Part shown: piece by piece, positions 8,875-18,242 of the stretch | Numbering within the stretch: position 1 is the stretch's first letter | How the letters are laid out: each line of letters opens with the position of its first letter | Assembly (NCBI RefSeq): GCF_014489515.1 | Contig: NZ_CP060782.1 | Location: forward strand, 1,798,001-1,862,000 | Direction of reading: 5' to 3' | Length of the DNA: 64,000 bases | From: Sphingomonas sediminicola | GTDB lineage: Bacteria; Pseudomonadota; Alphaproteobacteria; Sphingomonadales; Sphingomonadaceae | Translations under genes and position numbers: made by a program | The notes under the pieces: generated by a model | The model's database searches: none | Told to the model about the DNA's origin: nothing | The model's input: only the letters and a program-made list of their open reading frames with translations

Positions 8875-10383
8875 ATGTTGCGCGAGATCGACCATTTCAT
8901 CGGCGGCGAGAGCTTTTCTTCAGGCGACCGCAGCGGCGACGTCTTCGACCCCAACCAAGGACAGGTGCAGGCGAAAGTTCGGCTCGGCACCGCCGCCGAT
9001 CTTGAGCGCGCAATGGATGCCGCCAGGGCCGCGCAGCCAGCATGGGCCGCGACCAATCCGCAGCGCCGCGCCCGCGTCATGTTCAAGTTCAAGGAATTGG
9101 TCGAAGCGCACATGGACGAGCTGGCCCACGCGCTCAGCTCCGAACACGGCAAGGTCATCGCCGACGCCAAGGGCGACGTTCAGCGCGGGCTCGAGGTGAT
9201 CGAGTTCGCTTGCGGCATCCCGCAGGCGCTCAAAGGCGAATATACGATAGGCGCGGGCCCCGGCATCGACGTCTATTCGATGCGCCAGCCGCTCGGCATC
9301 GGCGCCGGCATTACGCCGTTCAACTTCCCGGCGATGATTCCGATGTGGATGTTCGGGATGGCGATCGCCTGCGGCAACGCCTTCATCCTGAAGCCGTCCG
9401 AGCGCGACCCAACCGTACCGATCCGCCTTGCCGAGCTGATGAAGGAAGCGGGCCTGCCCGATGGCATCCTCAACGTCGTCCATGGCGACAAGGAAATGGT
9501 CGACGCCATCCTCGACCATCCAGACATCAAGGCGGTCAGCTTCGTCGGATCGTCCGACATCGCGCAGTACATCTATTCGCGCGGCACCGCGAACAACAAG
9601 CGCGTGCAGGCGTTCGGCGGAGCCAAGAACCACGGCATCGTCATGCCCGACGCCGACCTCGACCAGGTCGTCAACGACCTCACCGGCGCGGCCTTCGGCT
9701 CGGCGGGCGAGCGTTGCATGGCGCTCCCGGTTGTCGTCCCGGTCGGCGAGGAGACCGCCAATGCGTTGCGCGAAAAGCTGATCCCGGCGATCGCAAAGTT
9801 GCGCGTGGGCGTGTCGACCGATCCGGAGGCGCACTACGGCCCGGTCGTCAACGCCGCGCACAAGAAGCGGGTCGAGGATTACATCCAGATGGCGATCGAC
9901 GAAGGTTCGAAGCTGGTCGTTGACGGCCGCGGGTTCAAGCTGCAGGGCCACGAGAAAGGCTTCTTCATCGGCCCGACCTTCTTCGATCACGTCAAGCCGA
10001 CGATGCGGACCTACAAGGAGGAGATTTTCGGGCCCGTCCTGCAGATGGTCCGTGCAAAGGACTTCGAGGAGGCCGTCCGCCTTCCGTCCGAGCATGAATA
10101 TGGCAACGGAGTCGCCATCTTCACCCGCAACGGCCACGCCGCCCGCGAATTCACCGCGCGCGTCAATGTCGGAATGGTCGGCGTGAACGTGCCGATTCCG
10201 GTGCCGGTCAGCTACCACAGCTTCGGCGGGTGGAAGCGCTCGGGCTTCGGCGACACCAACCAATACGGTATGGAAGGCGTGAAGTTCTGGACCAAGAACA
10301 AGATCGTCACCCAGCGCTGGCCGGACGGCTTCGTTGATGGCGCTGGCGACAAGGCTGCCTTCCACATCCCGACCTTCGCCTAA
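8875..10383 (+). CDS. mmsA: CoA-acylating methylmalonate-semialdehyde dehydrogenase
   Basis: A 502-residue aldehyde dehydrogenase of the MmsA/IolA type. It converts methylmalonate semialdehyde to propionyl-CoA in valine catabolism (and malonate semialdehyde to acetyl-CoA). Diagnostic features are GAGITPFNFPAMIPMWM, the NAD-site segment KPSERDPTVP, the catalytic cysteine in GSAGERCMALPV (Cys281) and VPIPVPVSYHSFGGWK near the C-terminus. The upstream frame is open but encodes nothing recognisable; the ATG at 8875, after CAAGGACC, gives the usual start. It is followed four bases later by the deacetylase gene. No other valine-pathway genes are adjacent. Confidence 0.95.
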   Translation: MLREIDHFIGGESFSSGDRSGDVFDPNQGQVQAKVRLGTAADLERAMDAARAAQPAWAATNPQRRARVMFKFKELVEAHMDELAHALSSEHGKVIADAKGDVQRGLEVIEFACGIPQALKGEYTIGAGPGIDVYSMRQPLGIGAGITPFNFPAMIPMWMFGMAIACGNAFILKPSERDPTVPIRLAELMKEAGLPDGILNVVHGDKEMVDAILDHPDIKAVSFVGSSDIAQYIYSRGTANNKRVQAFGGAKNHGIVMPDADLDQVVNDLTGAAFGSAGERCMALPVVVPVGEETANALREKLIPAIAKLRVGVSTDPEAHYGPVVNAAHKKRVEDYIQMAIDEGSKLVVDGRGFKLQGHEKGFFIGPTFFDHVKPTMRTYKEEIFGPVLQMVRAKDFEEAVRLPSEHEYGNGVAIFTRNGHAAREFTARVNVGMVGVNVPIPVPVSYHSFGGWKRSGFGDTNQYGMEGVKFWTKNKIVTQRWPDGFVDGAGDKAAFHIPTFA

Positions 10384-10387
10384 ACTG

Positions 10388-11347
10388 ATGCGGGTCTTGC
10401 TGTTCCTCCTGCTCCTGATCACCAGCTGGTCGGGAGCAGAGGCCCAGAAGCGCGTCGCCTTCACCTTCGACGATGTTCCGCGCGGCCGCGGGGCCTTCTT
10501 CACGCCCGACGAGCGGACGATCCGGCTGATCGCCGGACTTCACAAAGCCGGCGTGAAGCAGGCTGCCTTCTATCTCGTGCCCGGGCAGATCGGGCATGAC
10601 GACGGCATTGGCGGTGCGGAGCGGATCGAAGCTTATGTCGCCGCTGGCCACGTCATCGCGGACCACAGCTTCACCCACCCGCACCTCAATGCACTTAGCG
10701 CAGCCGACTATATGGCGGACGTCGATAAGGCCGAGGACTTCCTCAAGGGCCGCGAGGGGCGCCGTCCCTGGTTCCGCTACCCGTTTCTCGACGAGGGTGG
10801 CGACGACAAGGCCAAGGTCGCGGCGGTGCGGGCGGCGCTGAAGGCGCGGGGACTCCACAACGGCTATGCGACGGTCGACGGATCCGACTGGAATATCGAA
10901 AGCCGGACCGCCGATGCAGTGAAGGCGGGCAAGACAATCGACAGGGACGCCCTTCGCGACCTCTATGTCGAGACGATGGTGGGAGCAGCCGACTTTGCCG
11001 ACCAGCTGGCGCGCAAGACCTGGGGCCGGCAGCCGGCTCAGGTCATTGTCCTGCATGAAACGGACATCGCTGCCCTGTTCATCGCAGACCTCGCCGAGGA
11101 GCTGCGCAAGGACGGCTGGACGATCATCACTGCCGACGAAGCCTATGCCGATCCTATCTCGAAGCTCGCGCCCAACGTTCCCTACGCAAATGGGACCTTG
11201 GTCGAGCTCGCCGCATGGGAAAAAGGCCTTCCCAAGCCGCGCTGGTACGAGCGCAACGACATAGATCTCGCCAATCGCTTGTTCGATGAGCGGGTCCTCC
11301 ACGAGCGTCCGAAGCAGGTCCAGCCGCGGGACAAGGGGAAACCGTAA
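10388..11347 (+). CDS. Polysaccharide deacetylase (NodB-homology, carbohydrate esterase 4) family protein
   Basis: A 319-residue protein with a signal peptide (residues 1-19) and a NodB-type deacetylase fold. The metal and catalytic motifs are clear: TFDDVP (26-31, catalytic Asp and metal Asp) and HSFTHPHL (93-100, two metal histidines), then RYPFLDEGGD (third motif). Family members remove N- or O-acetyl groups from peptidoglycan or other glycans in the periplasm. The protein is longer than a minimal domain and has a C-terminal region with VIVLHETDIAA, the usual fifth motif. The gene starts four bases after mmsA, so translation is probably coupled, although a functional link is not obvious. 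Confidence 0.88.
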   Translation: MRVLLFLLLLITSWSGAEAQKRVAFTFDDVPRGRGAFFTPDERTIRLIAGLHKAGVKQAAFYLVPGQIGHDDGIGGAERIEAYVAAGHVIADHSFTHPHLNALSAADYMADVDKAEDFLKGREGRRPWFRYPFLDEGGDDKAKVAAVRAALKARGLHNGYATVDGSDWNIESRTADAVKAGKTIDRDALRDLYVETMVGAADFADQLARKTWGRQPAQVIVLHETDIAALFIADLAEELRKDGWTIITADEAYADPISKLAPNVPYANGTLVELAAWEKGLPKPRWYERNDIDLANRLFDERVLHERPKQVQPRDKGKP

Positions 11348-11370
11348 TCGCTTCGGGGCGTTAAGGCGGC

Positions 11371-11887
11371 ATGATCCGCTTTATCTTCCCGATCGTCACG
11401 ATAGCGTCGATCATGACAATGGGTGCCTGCAGCGGCAGCCGCGATCCGGTGGCTGACAATGCGGACAATCCTTCAGCTTCGCAGGCGGAAATCGACGTCC
11501 TTCCACCCGACGAGAGCGACTCTACGCCGGCCAACGAGCGGGACGCCGGTGTCGACGATGCATCGGCCTCCCCGTAAAGGCGGCGCCCGGCAAAATCCCC
11601 GCATCGCTTCATGGCCGATGGGCATGACCCCGGCCGATTGCTCTTCGACGCGCGGCGACGCAAAGGGACTTCTAATCGTGTCGGCTGACGGTCTTAAGTT
11701 CTACGAGTCGGTCGCCAAGCCGGCCGGCGAGCTCAAGACGTCCGGAACATCCGCCAGCGGCGACTTCGCCTTCACAGGCGAAGGGATGACCTGGAAGAAG
11801 TATGAGGCGCTGGAGATCCAGAGCAACAAGCTGGTGCGGACCGAGAGCAGCCCGATGAAGAGCTTCGCCTACGTGCGCTGCGCCTGA
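11371..11887 (+). CDS. Putative lipoprotein, conserved C-terminal domain of unknown function (two frameshifts)
   Basis: The first frame gives a lipoprotein signal (IASIMTMGACSG, lipobox cysteine at about residue 20) and an acidic, Ser/Ala-rich linker, then stops at 11577. The downstream frame encodes a compact domain with GMTPADCSSTRGDAKGLL and ends MKSFAYVRCA. Adding one base in CCCCG (11571-11574) and one in GGG (11620-11622) joins them into a 172-residue protein through KAAPGKIPASLHGRWGM. The pair TPADC and YVRC could form a disulfide. It resembles uncharacterised sphingomonad proteins I recall as hypothetical. Its 3' end overlaps the converging FAD dehydrogenase gene by 19 bp. Confidence 0.6.
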
Positions 11888-13291
11888 CGGATCAGCTTCC
11901 CCGGATTCATAAGCCCTAGCGGATCGAGCGCCTGCTTGATCGCGCGAAGAGCATGGAGCTTGGCGGGCGGCCCAAGCCGCTCCAGCTCGTCGAGCTTCAA
12001 CTGGCCGATGCCGTGCTCGGCGGAGATCGACCCGCCGGCGAGGGTCACGAGATCGTAGACCATGTGCGAGATCTCGGACTCGTGCCCGCGCACCGCGTCA
12101 CCCCGCACATGGAAGTGGACGTTGCCGTCGCCGAGATGGCCGAACCCGCTGGCCTGTGTGCCCGGGAAGGCCTGCTCCACCTCTGCCGCGGTCACAGTCA
12201 TGAATCGCGGCATGTCGGCAATGGGAACGGAAATGTCGTGGGCAAGCGTCGGGCCGTCCGCCCGCTCGGCCTCGGAAATGGAATCGCGGATGCGCCAGAA
12301 GGCCTCAGCCTGTGCTTCGGACGTTGCGAGCGTCGCATCTTCGATCAGGCCGCGTTGCAGGGCCTCGCCAAGCAGCTCCTGGACCCGATCTGCCGGATCA
12401 GCCTGGCCGCTGTCAGCCGTCGCCTCGATCAGCACATTCCACGAATGCTGCCCTCGAGGGGGCTGCGCGTGCCAGGCACGTGCTTAAGCACGAGTTCCAG
12501 GCAGTCGGCGGGCACGATCTCGAATCCCTCGATGCGGTCCGTCTTCGATTGCAGGAACTGAAGAAGCTCCAGCGCCCCTGCGCGTTCGACAGGCCAACCC
12601 ACGCGACTGCGCGCGATCCAATTGCCGGAACAAGACGGAGCGCCGCTGCGGTAACGATTCCCAGCGTACCTTCCGACCCGGCAAGCAGCTGGTCGAGATT
12701 GTAGCCGCGATTGTCCTTTTTGAGGCCGGACAGTCCATCGTGAATCGATCCGTCCGGGAGCACCGCCTCCAAGCCGAGAACCAAGGATCGCATCGTTCCG
12801 AACTTTAGAACCTGCGTTCCGCCGGCGTTTGTTGCGACAAGGCCACCGATCGTGCAGCTCCCGCGCGCCCCGAGCGTGAGCGGAAAGCGCTGCCCGGTCT
12901 CGGACGCTCGTTCGTGCAGGCTGGAAAGGATTAGACCGGCCTCCGCAACGGCCAACCCGGTATCGATGGACCGGATGCGGTTCATTCGTCTGAGCGAAAG
13001 GATCAGCGCCGATCCATCCGAAGGCGGCGTCGCTCCGCCGACCATGCCCGTATTACCGCCTTGGGGAATGAGGGGCACACGGCGCTCCGCAGCGAGCTTC
13101 ACTATTCCCGCAACTTCTTCCGTCGATGCCGGAGACAGGATTGCGGCCGAGTCGCCATGATACTTGCCGCGCCAATCGGTCAGCCACGGCTCCACGTCGG
13201 CTCGATCGGTGATCGCCGCCTTCGGTCCGAAGCGGCTGCGAACCTCCTCGATCAGCAGATGGATGCCGTCCTGTTGCAGCACTTTCGCCAT
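11869..13291 (-). CDS. FAD-binding oxidoreductase, GlcD / D-2-hydroxyglutarate dehydrogenase-like (two frameshifts)
   Basis: A flavoprotein of the vanillyl-alcohol oxidase superfamily that oxidises D-2-hydroxy acids. The N-terminal FAD-binding domain includes LIPQGGNTGMVGG, LGARGSCTIGGLVATNAGG and GSEGTLGIVTAA. The C-terminal domain includes GFGHLGDGNVHFHVRG (metal-site histidines) and SISAEHGIGQLK, ending DPLGLMNPGKLI. The middle is out of frame: one base is missing in the CCCC at 12575-12578 and one in the CCC at 12451-12453 (plus-strand view). Repair gives ALELLQFLQS through LEGQHSWNVLIEA and 474 residues, the normal length. The exact substrate (D-lactate, D-2-hydroxyglutarate or glycolate) is not determined. 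Confidence 0.9.
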
Positions 13292-13376
13292 GTACGCCGC
13301 CTTAGCGCGGATTCAGTGGCTTGGCATCGCACTCGAACCGCTCCATTGCTTGCGCTTCGGGGAGTGACGAATTTCT

Positions 13377-14237
13377 ATGATTTTATGGCAGGTTATGGGC
13401 GCGGCCGCGGCTGTCGCCGGATTGGGCCTGATAAGCGGCAAGCTGTTCCAGCGCAGCCTTCGGAGGGCCCGGGACGATCATTCAAAGCGCCCTGCCCTCT
13501 GGAACCGATTCTATTCGATCGACTGGGGCGAAACGACCACCAACAATTACGGCTTTGCTCCCGCCGAGGGCGACCATCCGCAGCGCTTCCAGCATCAGAT
13601 GTACCTCCAGCTTCTCCAGCGGTTGCGGGAGGAGCGCGACGTTAGGCCCGGCATGAAGCTGCTCGAGGTCAGCTGCGGACGTGGCGGCGGGCTCACCGCC
13701 TTGCTGTCGCAAGCGCCAGAGATCGAGGCGACCGGCCTCGACGTGGCGCATAGCGCGGTCGACTTCTGCCGGGATCGCTATGGAGAGAGCGAACGGCTGC
13801 ACTTTGTCCAGGGAAGCGCGCTCGACCTGCCGTTTCCAGATGCCAGCTTCGACGTCGTACTAAATGTCGAAGCGTCGAACGACTATGGCGACCGGCCCCG
13901 CTTCTTCCGGGAGGCGGCCCGCGTTCTGAAGCCAGACGGAATCCTGCTTTATGCCGACACAGTGAAGCAGGGGCGCCGCGAGGCGATGGAGCAGGACCTC
14001 GCGTCGGCGGGCTTCCAGGCCGAGTTCCGCGACATCACCGGCAATGTGGCCGAGGCATGCCGTCTCGACAGCCCGCGCCGCCGGGAGGTCATCCGGCGTC
14101 ACGCCCCCTTGTTCGGACGCGTCTTCCTCAAGCGGCAGCTTGAAAATTATGCCGCCATCGAGGGCAGCGCCAAGTTTGAGGCCTTCGCCGAAGGGCGCCG
14201 GACCTATGTAATGACGGCTGCATCCAAGGCAGCATGA
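13377..14237 (+). CDS. Class I SAM-dependent methyltransferase with N-terminal membrane helix
   Basis: A 286-residue protein. A hydrophobic N-terminal helix (about residues 3-22) probably anchors it in the membrane. The Rossmann methyltransferase domain shows motif I as LLEVSCGRGGGLTALL, motif II ATGLDVAHSAVDF, motif III VQGSALDLPFPDASFDVVLNVEAS and REAARVLKPDGILLYAD. The arrangement resembles phthiotriolone/phenolphthiotriolone and ubiquinone/sterol methyltransferases, so a lipid or quinone-like substrate is plausible but unproven. Its stop overlaps the folA start in ATGA, which indicates coupled translation. Confidence 0.87.
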   Translation: MILWQVMGAAAAVAGLGLISGKLFQRSLRRARDDHSKRPALWNRFYSIDWGETTTNNYGFAPAEGDHPQRFQHQMYLQLLQRLREERDVRPGMKLLEVSCGRGGGLTALLSQAPEIEATGLDVAHSAVDFCRDRYGESERLHFVQGSALDLPFPDASFDVVLNVEASNDYGDRPRFFREAARVLKPDGILLYADTVKQGRREAMEQDLASAGFQAEFRDITGNVAEACRLDSPRRREVIRRHAPLFGRVFLKRQLENYAAIEGSAKFEAFAEGRRTYVMTAASKAA

Positions 14238-14725
14238 ACCGACAGATCGTCACCCTCGTTGTTGCCCGAGCGACGAATGGCGCGATCGGTCGCGACGGGG
14301 ATTTGCCGTGGCGAATCTCCGCCGACCTCAAGCGATTCAAGGCACTGACCATGGGCAGCGCAATGATCATGGGGCGGCGCACGTTCGACAGCCTTCCCCG
14401 TATCCTGCCCGGGCGGAGGCACATCGTCCTCACGCGCGACCGCAACTGGTCAGCTCCAGGTGCTGAGGTGGCTCACTCCGTTGAGGAAGCGCTCGGCATG
14501 GCTGGCGACGAGCCGGTCTCGATCATCGGCGGCGCCGAGATCTTTGACATGTTCTTGCCCCATGCCGACAGGTTGGAGTTGACAGAAGTCCAAGGCGAGA
14601 TCGCCGGCGACACCTTCATGGTGGACCCACGCACCGCCGGCGAATGGCGCGAAGTCGCGCGGGAGGCTCATCCCGCCGAGGGCGATACTCCTGCCTTCAA
14701 TTTCATCACGCTGGAGCGCGCCTAG
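14234..14725 (+). CDS. folA: Dihydrofolate reductase
   Basis: A 163-residue enzyme that reduces dihydrofolate to tetrahydrofolate with NADPH. Family residues are present: VVARATNGAIGRDGDLPWRI (substrate loop, with Asp before LKRFK replacing the E. coli pattern in the usual way), MIMGRRTFDSLP, LPGRRHIVLTRD and SIIGGAEIFDMFLP. Trimethoprim would be expected to act here. The start overlaps the methyltransferase stop by four bases. The stop overlaps the converging SRPBCC gene by four bases. No thymidylate synthase gene is adjacent. Confidence 0.96.
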   Translation: MNRQIVTLVVARATNGAIGRDGDLPWRISADLKRFKALTMGSAMIMGRRTFDSLPRILPGRRHIVLTRDRNWSAPGAEVAHSVEEALGMAGDEPVSIIGGAEIFDMFLPHADRLELTEVQGEIAGDTFMVDPRTAGEWREVAREAHPAEGDTPAFNFITLERA

Positions 14726-15252
14726 CGCTCCGGGCGCTGGTTGCGCGAATATTCTCGGTAGCGCTTGAACTGGTCGGCAAGGACGCCATCCACCGCCGGC
14801 GCCAGCTTCTCGGCTCCCCCGTTCGCGAAGCCAGCGACGCGATAATCCATCGTAACGCGCGTCCCGCCCGCGATCTTTTCGAATTTCAGGTCCATCGATC
14901 CGACCGTCGCGTCGTACAGCAAGGGGCCGAGCGAGCCGGTCAGGACGGCTCGCTTGCCGGGATCCGCATACGTGACCCGCATATGTTCGATGCCGCCGCC
15001 ATTCGGCAGGCGCTCGCAGAAGCATCCGCCAGGACTGAGCGAGAGGCTCAGGTTCGCTGAATAGCCGCTGTAGGTATGATCCTTGTTCCACCAGCTACCG
15101 ACGCGCCCGAAGGCGGCGAATGCGACCTCCTGCGGCACGACGAGCTGCATCGTCTGGCGGACGTGGAATCCGTTCGGACCGGAGCTGACGATTTCGGCCT
15201 GTGCGGCTGCCGGCGCGAACGCAAGACCTGCTGCGATGACGATCCACTTCAT
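14722..15252 (-). CDS. Secreted SRPBCC-fold protein
   Basis: A 176-residue protein with a cleavable signal peptide (residues 1-19, ending AAAQA) and a START-like/SRPBCC helix-grip fold. The pattern is a first strand FHVRQTMQLVVPQEVAFAAF, a middle LTGSLGPLLYDATVGSMDLKFE and a C-terminal helix GVLADQFKRYREYSR. Such folds bind hydrophobic ligands; no ligand can be assigned. It lies 42 bp downstream of adk on the same strand and could be a distant last gene of the ribosomal array. Confidence 0.8.
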   Translation of the reverse strand: MKWIVIAAGLAFAPAAAQAEIVSSGPNGFHVRQTMQLVVPQEVAFAAFGRVGSWWNKDHTYSGYSANLSLSLSPGGCFCERLPNGGGIEHMRVTYADPGKRAVLTGSLGPLLYDATVGSMDLKFEKIAGGTRVTMDYRVAGFANGGAEKLAPAVDGVLADQFKRYREYSRNQRPER

Positions 15253-15294
15253 GCACGCCTCCCCTGCCGAAAGGGAGGATGCCCCGAAATCGAC

Positions 15295-15942
15295 CTAGCT
15301 GTCGAGGATGGCGTCGATTTCGGCGGCGACGTCGTCGACCGAGCCCATGCCGTCGACACGGCGCACCAGGCCGCGTTCTTCGTAATAGGGCAGGATCGGA
15401 GCAGTCTTCGCACGATATTCGGCAAGCCGCGTGCGCACCGTCTGCTCGTTGTCGTCCGGACGGCGGACGAACTCGGTCGATCCGCAGAGGTCGCAGACGC
15501 CGTCGACCTTGGGACGCTTGAAGACATCGTGATAACCGGCACCGCACTTGGCGCAGGTGAAGCGGCCAGTGATCCTCTCAACCAGCGCATCTTCGTCCAC
15601 GCAAAGCTCGATGACGTAGTCGAGGCAGCGGCCGCGTTCGGCGAGAAGGAGGTCGAGCGCCTCAGCCTGTGCTCGCGTGCGGGGATAGCCGTCGAAGATC
15701 GCGCCCGCCTGCCCCATGTCGTCGAGCCGCTCACCGATGAGCGCGCTTACGATTGCGTCGCTGACAAGCTCGCCGGCTTCCATGATCGCCTTGGCCTTCA
15801 GGCCGATGGGCGATCCGCTTCTAACCGCCGCGCGGAGCATGTCGCCGGTCGAGAGCTGGATCATGCCGCGATCGGCCTGAAGCCGTTGCGCCTGTGTTCC
15901 CTTGCCCGCGCCGGGAGGTCCAAGAAGAATGATGTTCAGCAT
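15295..15942 (-). CDS. adk: Adenylate kinase with zinc-binding lid
   Basis: A 215-residue enzyme that balances ATP + AMP with 2 ADP. It has the P-loop GPPGAGKGTQ (8-17), the AMP-binding QLSTGDMLRAAV, FDGYPRTRAQAEAL and the lid with four cysteines in CAKCGAGYHDVFKRP and CDLCGS. This indicates the structural-zinc type of lid. It is the last recognisable gene of the secY cluster, 19 bases after secY. In many alphaproteobacteria rpsM-rpsK-rpoA-rplQ follow adk; here they do not. Confidence 0.97.
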   Translation of the reverse strand: MLNIILLGPPGAGKGTQAQRLQADRGMIQLSTGDMLRAAVRSGSPIGLKAKAIMEAGELVSDAIVSALIGERLDDMGQAGAIFDGYPRTRAQAEALDLLLAERGRCLDYVIELCVDEDALVERITGRFTCAKCGAGYHDVFKRPKVDGVCDLCGSTEFVRRPDDNEQTVRTRLAEYRAKTAPILPYYEERGLVRRVDGMGSVDDVAAEIDAILDS

Positions 15943-15961
15943 CCTGGCCCCCTAAAGCCGG

Positions 15962-17323
15962 TCAGCGCTTGCGGCTGGTCTTCAGCTTCGCCTTCTTGAT
16001 GAGGTCACCGTACTGGTGGGCGATCAGATGGCTCTGGATCTGCGCGACCGTATCCATCGTGACGTTGACGACGATCAGGAGGCTGGTGCCACCCAGGTAG
16101 AAGGGAACGCCCGCCTGGCTGAACAGGATCTCCGGAATGAGGCAGATCAGCACGAGATAGGCCGCACCGATCACCGTCACCCGGCTGATCAGATAATCGA
16201 AGTAATTCTCGGTCGCCTTGCCGGGACGGATGCCAGGGATGAAGCCGCCGTGGCGCTTCAGATTCTCAGCGGTCTCCTCGCTGTTGAACTGCACCGCGGC
16301 GTAGAAGAAGCAGAAGAAGGCAATGCCCGCGCCGTAGAGCAGCAGGTACAGAGGCGAGCCGTGCTGCAGGTAGGTGCTGACGGTGATCAGCCAATCGCCC
16401 GAATCCGGATTGCTGCGCGCGCCCGCCATCTGCAGGATGGTCAGCGGCATCAGCAGCAGCGACGATGCGAAGATCGGCGGGATGACGCCCGCGATGTTGA
16501 TCTTGATCGGCAGGTGGCTGCGCTCCGGCTGCATCATTCCGCGAGCGGTTTGACGCTTCGGATACTGGATCGGGACGCGTCGCTGGGCGCGCTCGACGAA
16601 GCAGATGAACAGGACGAGGCCGACGGCCAGAGCGACGATCGCGGCGACGAGCAGCGGGTCCATTGTGCCCGTGCGGCCACCTTCGAACAACTGCGCGATA
16701 TGGACGGGCATCGATGCGACGATGCCGGCCATGATGATGAGGGACACGCCGTTGCCGATGCCTCGGCTGGTGATCTGCTCACCGATCCACATGAGGAACA
16801 AGGTGCCGCCGACGAGGCTGATGGTCGCCGCGATGCGGAACATGAGGCCCGGTTCGACCACCGCGCTGATGCCCTGGGTCGCGCCAAGCGTCTCCAGCCC
16901 GACCGCGATCCAGTAGCCTTGTACCGACGTCAGCAAGACGGTCAGGTAGCGGGTGTACTGGTTCATCTTCTTGCGGCCAGTCTCACCCTCTTTCTTCAAC
17001 TGCTGCCACGGCCCGTAGAGGGTCGCGCCGAGCTGAACGACGATAGACGCGGTGATGTACGGCATGACGCCGAGCGCGATGATACTCGCGCGCGACAGCG
17101 AACCGCCGGAGAAAGTGTTGAAGAAGTCGAGGACGCCGCCCTTCTGGGTATCGAACAGCGAAGTCATCGCGGTCGGGTCGATACCCGGCATTGGAACGTA
17201 GGACAGGAACCGGAACAGGATCAGCGCGCCGAGCGTGAACCAGAGCCTCTTCTTGAGCTCGGTCGCCTTGGCGAAGTTCGCCAGGCTGATGTTACCCGCC
17301 ATTTGTTCGGCTACGGATGCCAT
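15962..17323 (-). CDS. secY: Preprotein translocase channel subunit SecY
   Basis: A 453-residue ten-helix membrane protein that forms the protein-conducting channel with SecE and SecG. Family landmarks are FRFLSYVPMPGIDP in the first periplasmic segment, ALGVMPYITASIVVQL and GIGNGVSLIIMAGIVA, and the late FFYAAVQFNSEETAENLKRHGGFIPGIRPG cytoplasmic region. The ATG at 17323 gives the common MAS-AEQMA start. The gap to rplO is 119 bp, larger than others in the array. It contains a small hairpin, CGCAGCA (17343-17349) / TGCTGCG (17354-17360), of unknown role. Confidence 0.97.
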   Translation of the reverse strand: MASVAEQMAGNISLANFAKATELKKRLWFTLGALILFRFLSYVPMPGIDPTAMTSLFDTQKGGVLDFFNTFSGGSLSRASIIALGVMPYITASIVVQLGATLYGPWQQLKKEGETGRKKMNQYTRYLTVLLTSVQGYWIAVGLETLGATQGISAVVEPGLMFRIAATISLVGGTLFLMWIGEQITSRGIGNGVSLIIMAGIVASMPVHIAQLFEGGRTGTMDPLLVAAIVALAVGLVLFICFVERAQRRVPIQYPKRQTARGMMQPERSHLPIKINIAGVIPPIFASSLLLMPLTILQMAGARSNPDSGDWLITVSTYLQHGSPLYLLLYGAGIAFFCFFYAAVQFNSEETAENLKRHGGFIPGIRPGKATENYFDYLISRVTVIGAAYLVLICLIPEILFSQAGVPFYLGGTSLLIVVNVTMDTVAQIQSHLIAHQYGDLIKKAKLKTSRKR

Positions 17324-17442
17324 TCAATTCGTCCCCGGACTGCGCAGCATCAGTGCTGCGATTGCTACCCCGCCGGCGGATATAGTGGGTTGATCCTAGA
17401 AGGCTAAGCCCCGGACGCCACTATTTTGCGGCGGGGAAGCTC

Positions 17443-17994
17443 TTAGGCCTTGGCTGCACTCTTGGCCGTCTTGTCGGCCAACCGAGCCTCGCGAGCCTTG
17501 CCCTTCTTGGCGGCGGCCAGTTCGGCCGGATTCTTGCGCTCGATGAACTCGATAGAACCGCCGGCCTTCTCGATCGCCTCGCGGGCGCCCTTCGACGCGC
17601 CGGCGATCTTCAGCGACAGCTTCGCCTTCAGCTCACCCTTGCCGAGAACGCGGACGCCGTCCTTGCCGCCACGGGCCAGGCCAGCGGCCTTCAGCGCGTC
17701 ATGGTCGAGCGTGCCCTTGGCATCGAGCTTGCCGGCATCGATCGCCTTCTGGATCGCGCCTACGTTCACCTCGGCATAGTCCTTGCCGAAGATGTTGTTG
17801 AAGCCGCGCTTCGGCAACCGCATGTGGAGCGGCATCTGGCCACCTTCGAAGCCGAAGATTGAGACGCCGGAGCGACTCGTCTGACCCTTCTGGCCGCGGC
17901 CCGACGTCTTTCCCTTGCCCGAACCGATACCACGGCCGACCCGCATGCGGGTCTTACGAGCACCAGGATTGTCGCGGAGTTCGTTGAGTTTCAT
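17443..17994 (-). CDS. rplO: 50S ribosomal protein uL15
   Basis: A 183-residue protein of the large subunit, somewhat longer than the roughly 145-residue E. coli protein because of an Ala/Lys-rich C-terminal tail ([21 protein letters not shown]). The glycine-rich N-terminus [21 protein letters not shown] is diagnostic, as are [19 protein letters not shown] and GSIEFIE. It lies between rpmD and secY as in most bacteria. Confidence 0.97.
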   Translation of the reverse strand: MKLNELRDNPGARKTRMRVGRGIGSGKGKTSGRGQKGQTSRSGVSIFGFEGGQMPLHMRLPKRGFNNIFGKDYAEVNVGAIQKAIDAGKLDAKGTLDHDALKAAGLARGGKDGVRVLGKGELKAKLSLKIAGASKGAREAIEKAGGSIEFIERKNPAELAAAKKGKAREARLADKTAKSAAKA

Positions 17995-18058
17995 TTTGTC
18001 TGCACTCGCTTTCGCTTTTGTCGCGCATGACCCCGCCGAAGCAGGGCCAAATCGTTGG

Positions 18059-18237
18059 TTAGGCGGCTTCGACGCTCACGAGGTGCGCCACCTTGCGGAC
18101 CTGGCCGAGGACCTCGGGGTCTCTTCCACTTCCACGGTGCGGTGCATCTTGTTGAGCCCGAGGCCGACGAGCGTCGCCCGCTGCGTCTTGTCGCGGCGGA
18201 TCGGCGATCCGGTCTGGGTGATCTTGATCTTTGCCAT
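18059..18237 (-). CDS. rpmD: 50S ribosomal protein uL30 (one frameshift near 18116-18119)
   Basis: A short gene. The first 42 codons read [19 protein letters not shown] and [17 protein letters not shown], the uL30 signature, then the frame fails. Adding one base in the GGGG at 18116-18119 gives [19 protein letters not shown] and a stop at 18059, for 59 residues, exactly the usual size. It sits five bases after rpsE and 64 bp before rplO. The protein is not essential in every bacterium, but the conserved end makes a miscalled homopolymer the best explanation. Confidence 0.93.
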
Positions 18238-18242
18238 CACTA

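Noticed and set aside
16016..17407. A 463-codon open frame opposite secY
   Set aside because: It lies wholly antisense to a conserved gene, has a skewed Arg/Asp/Gln/Ala composition and no recognisable domain. GC-rich DNA keeps such frames open.
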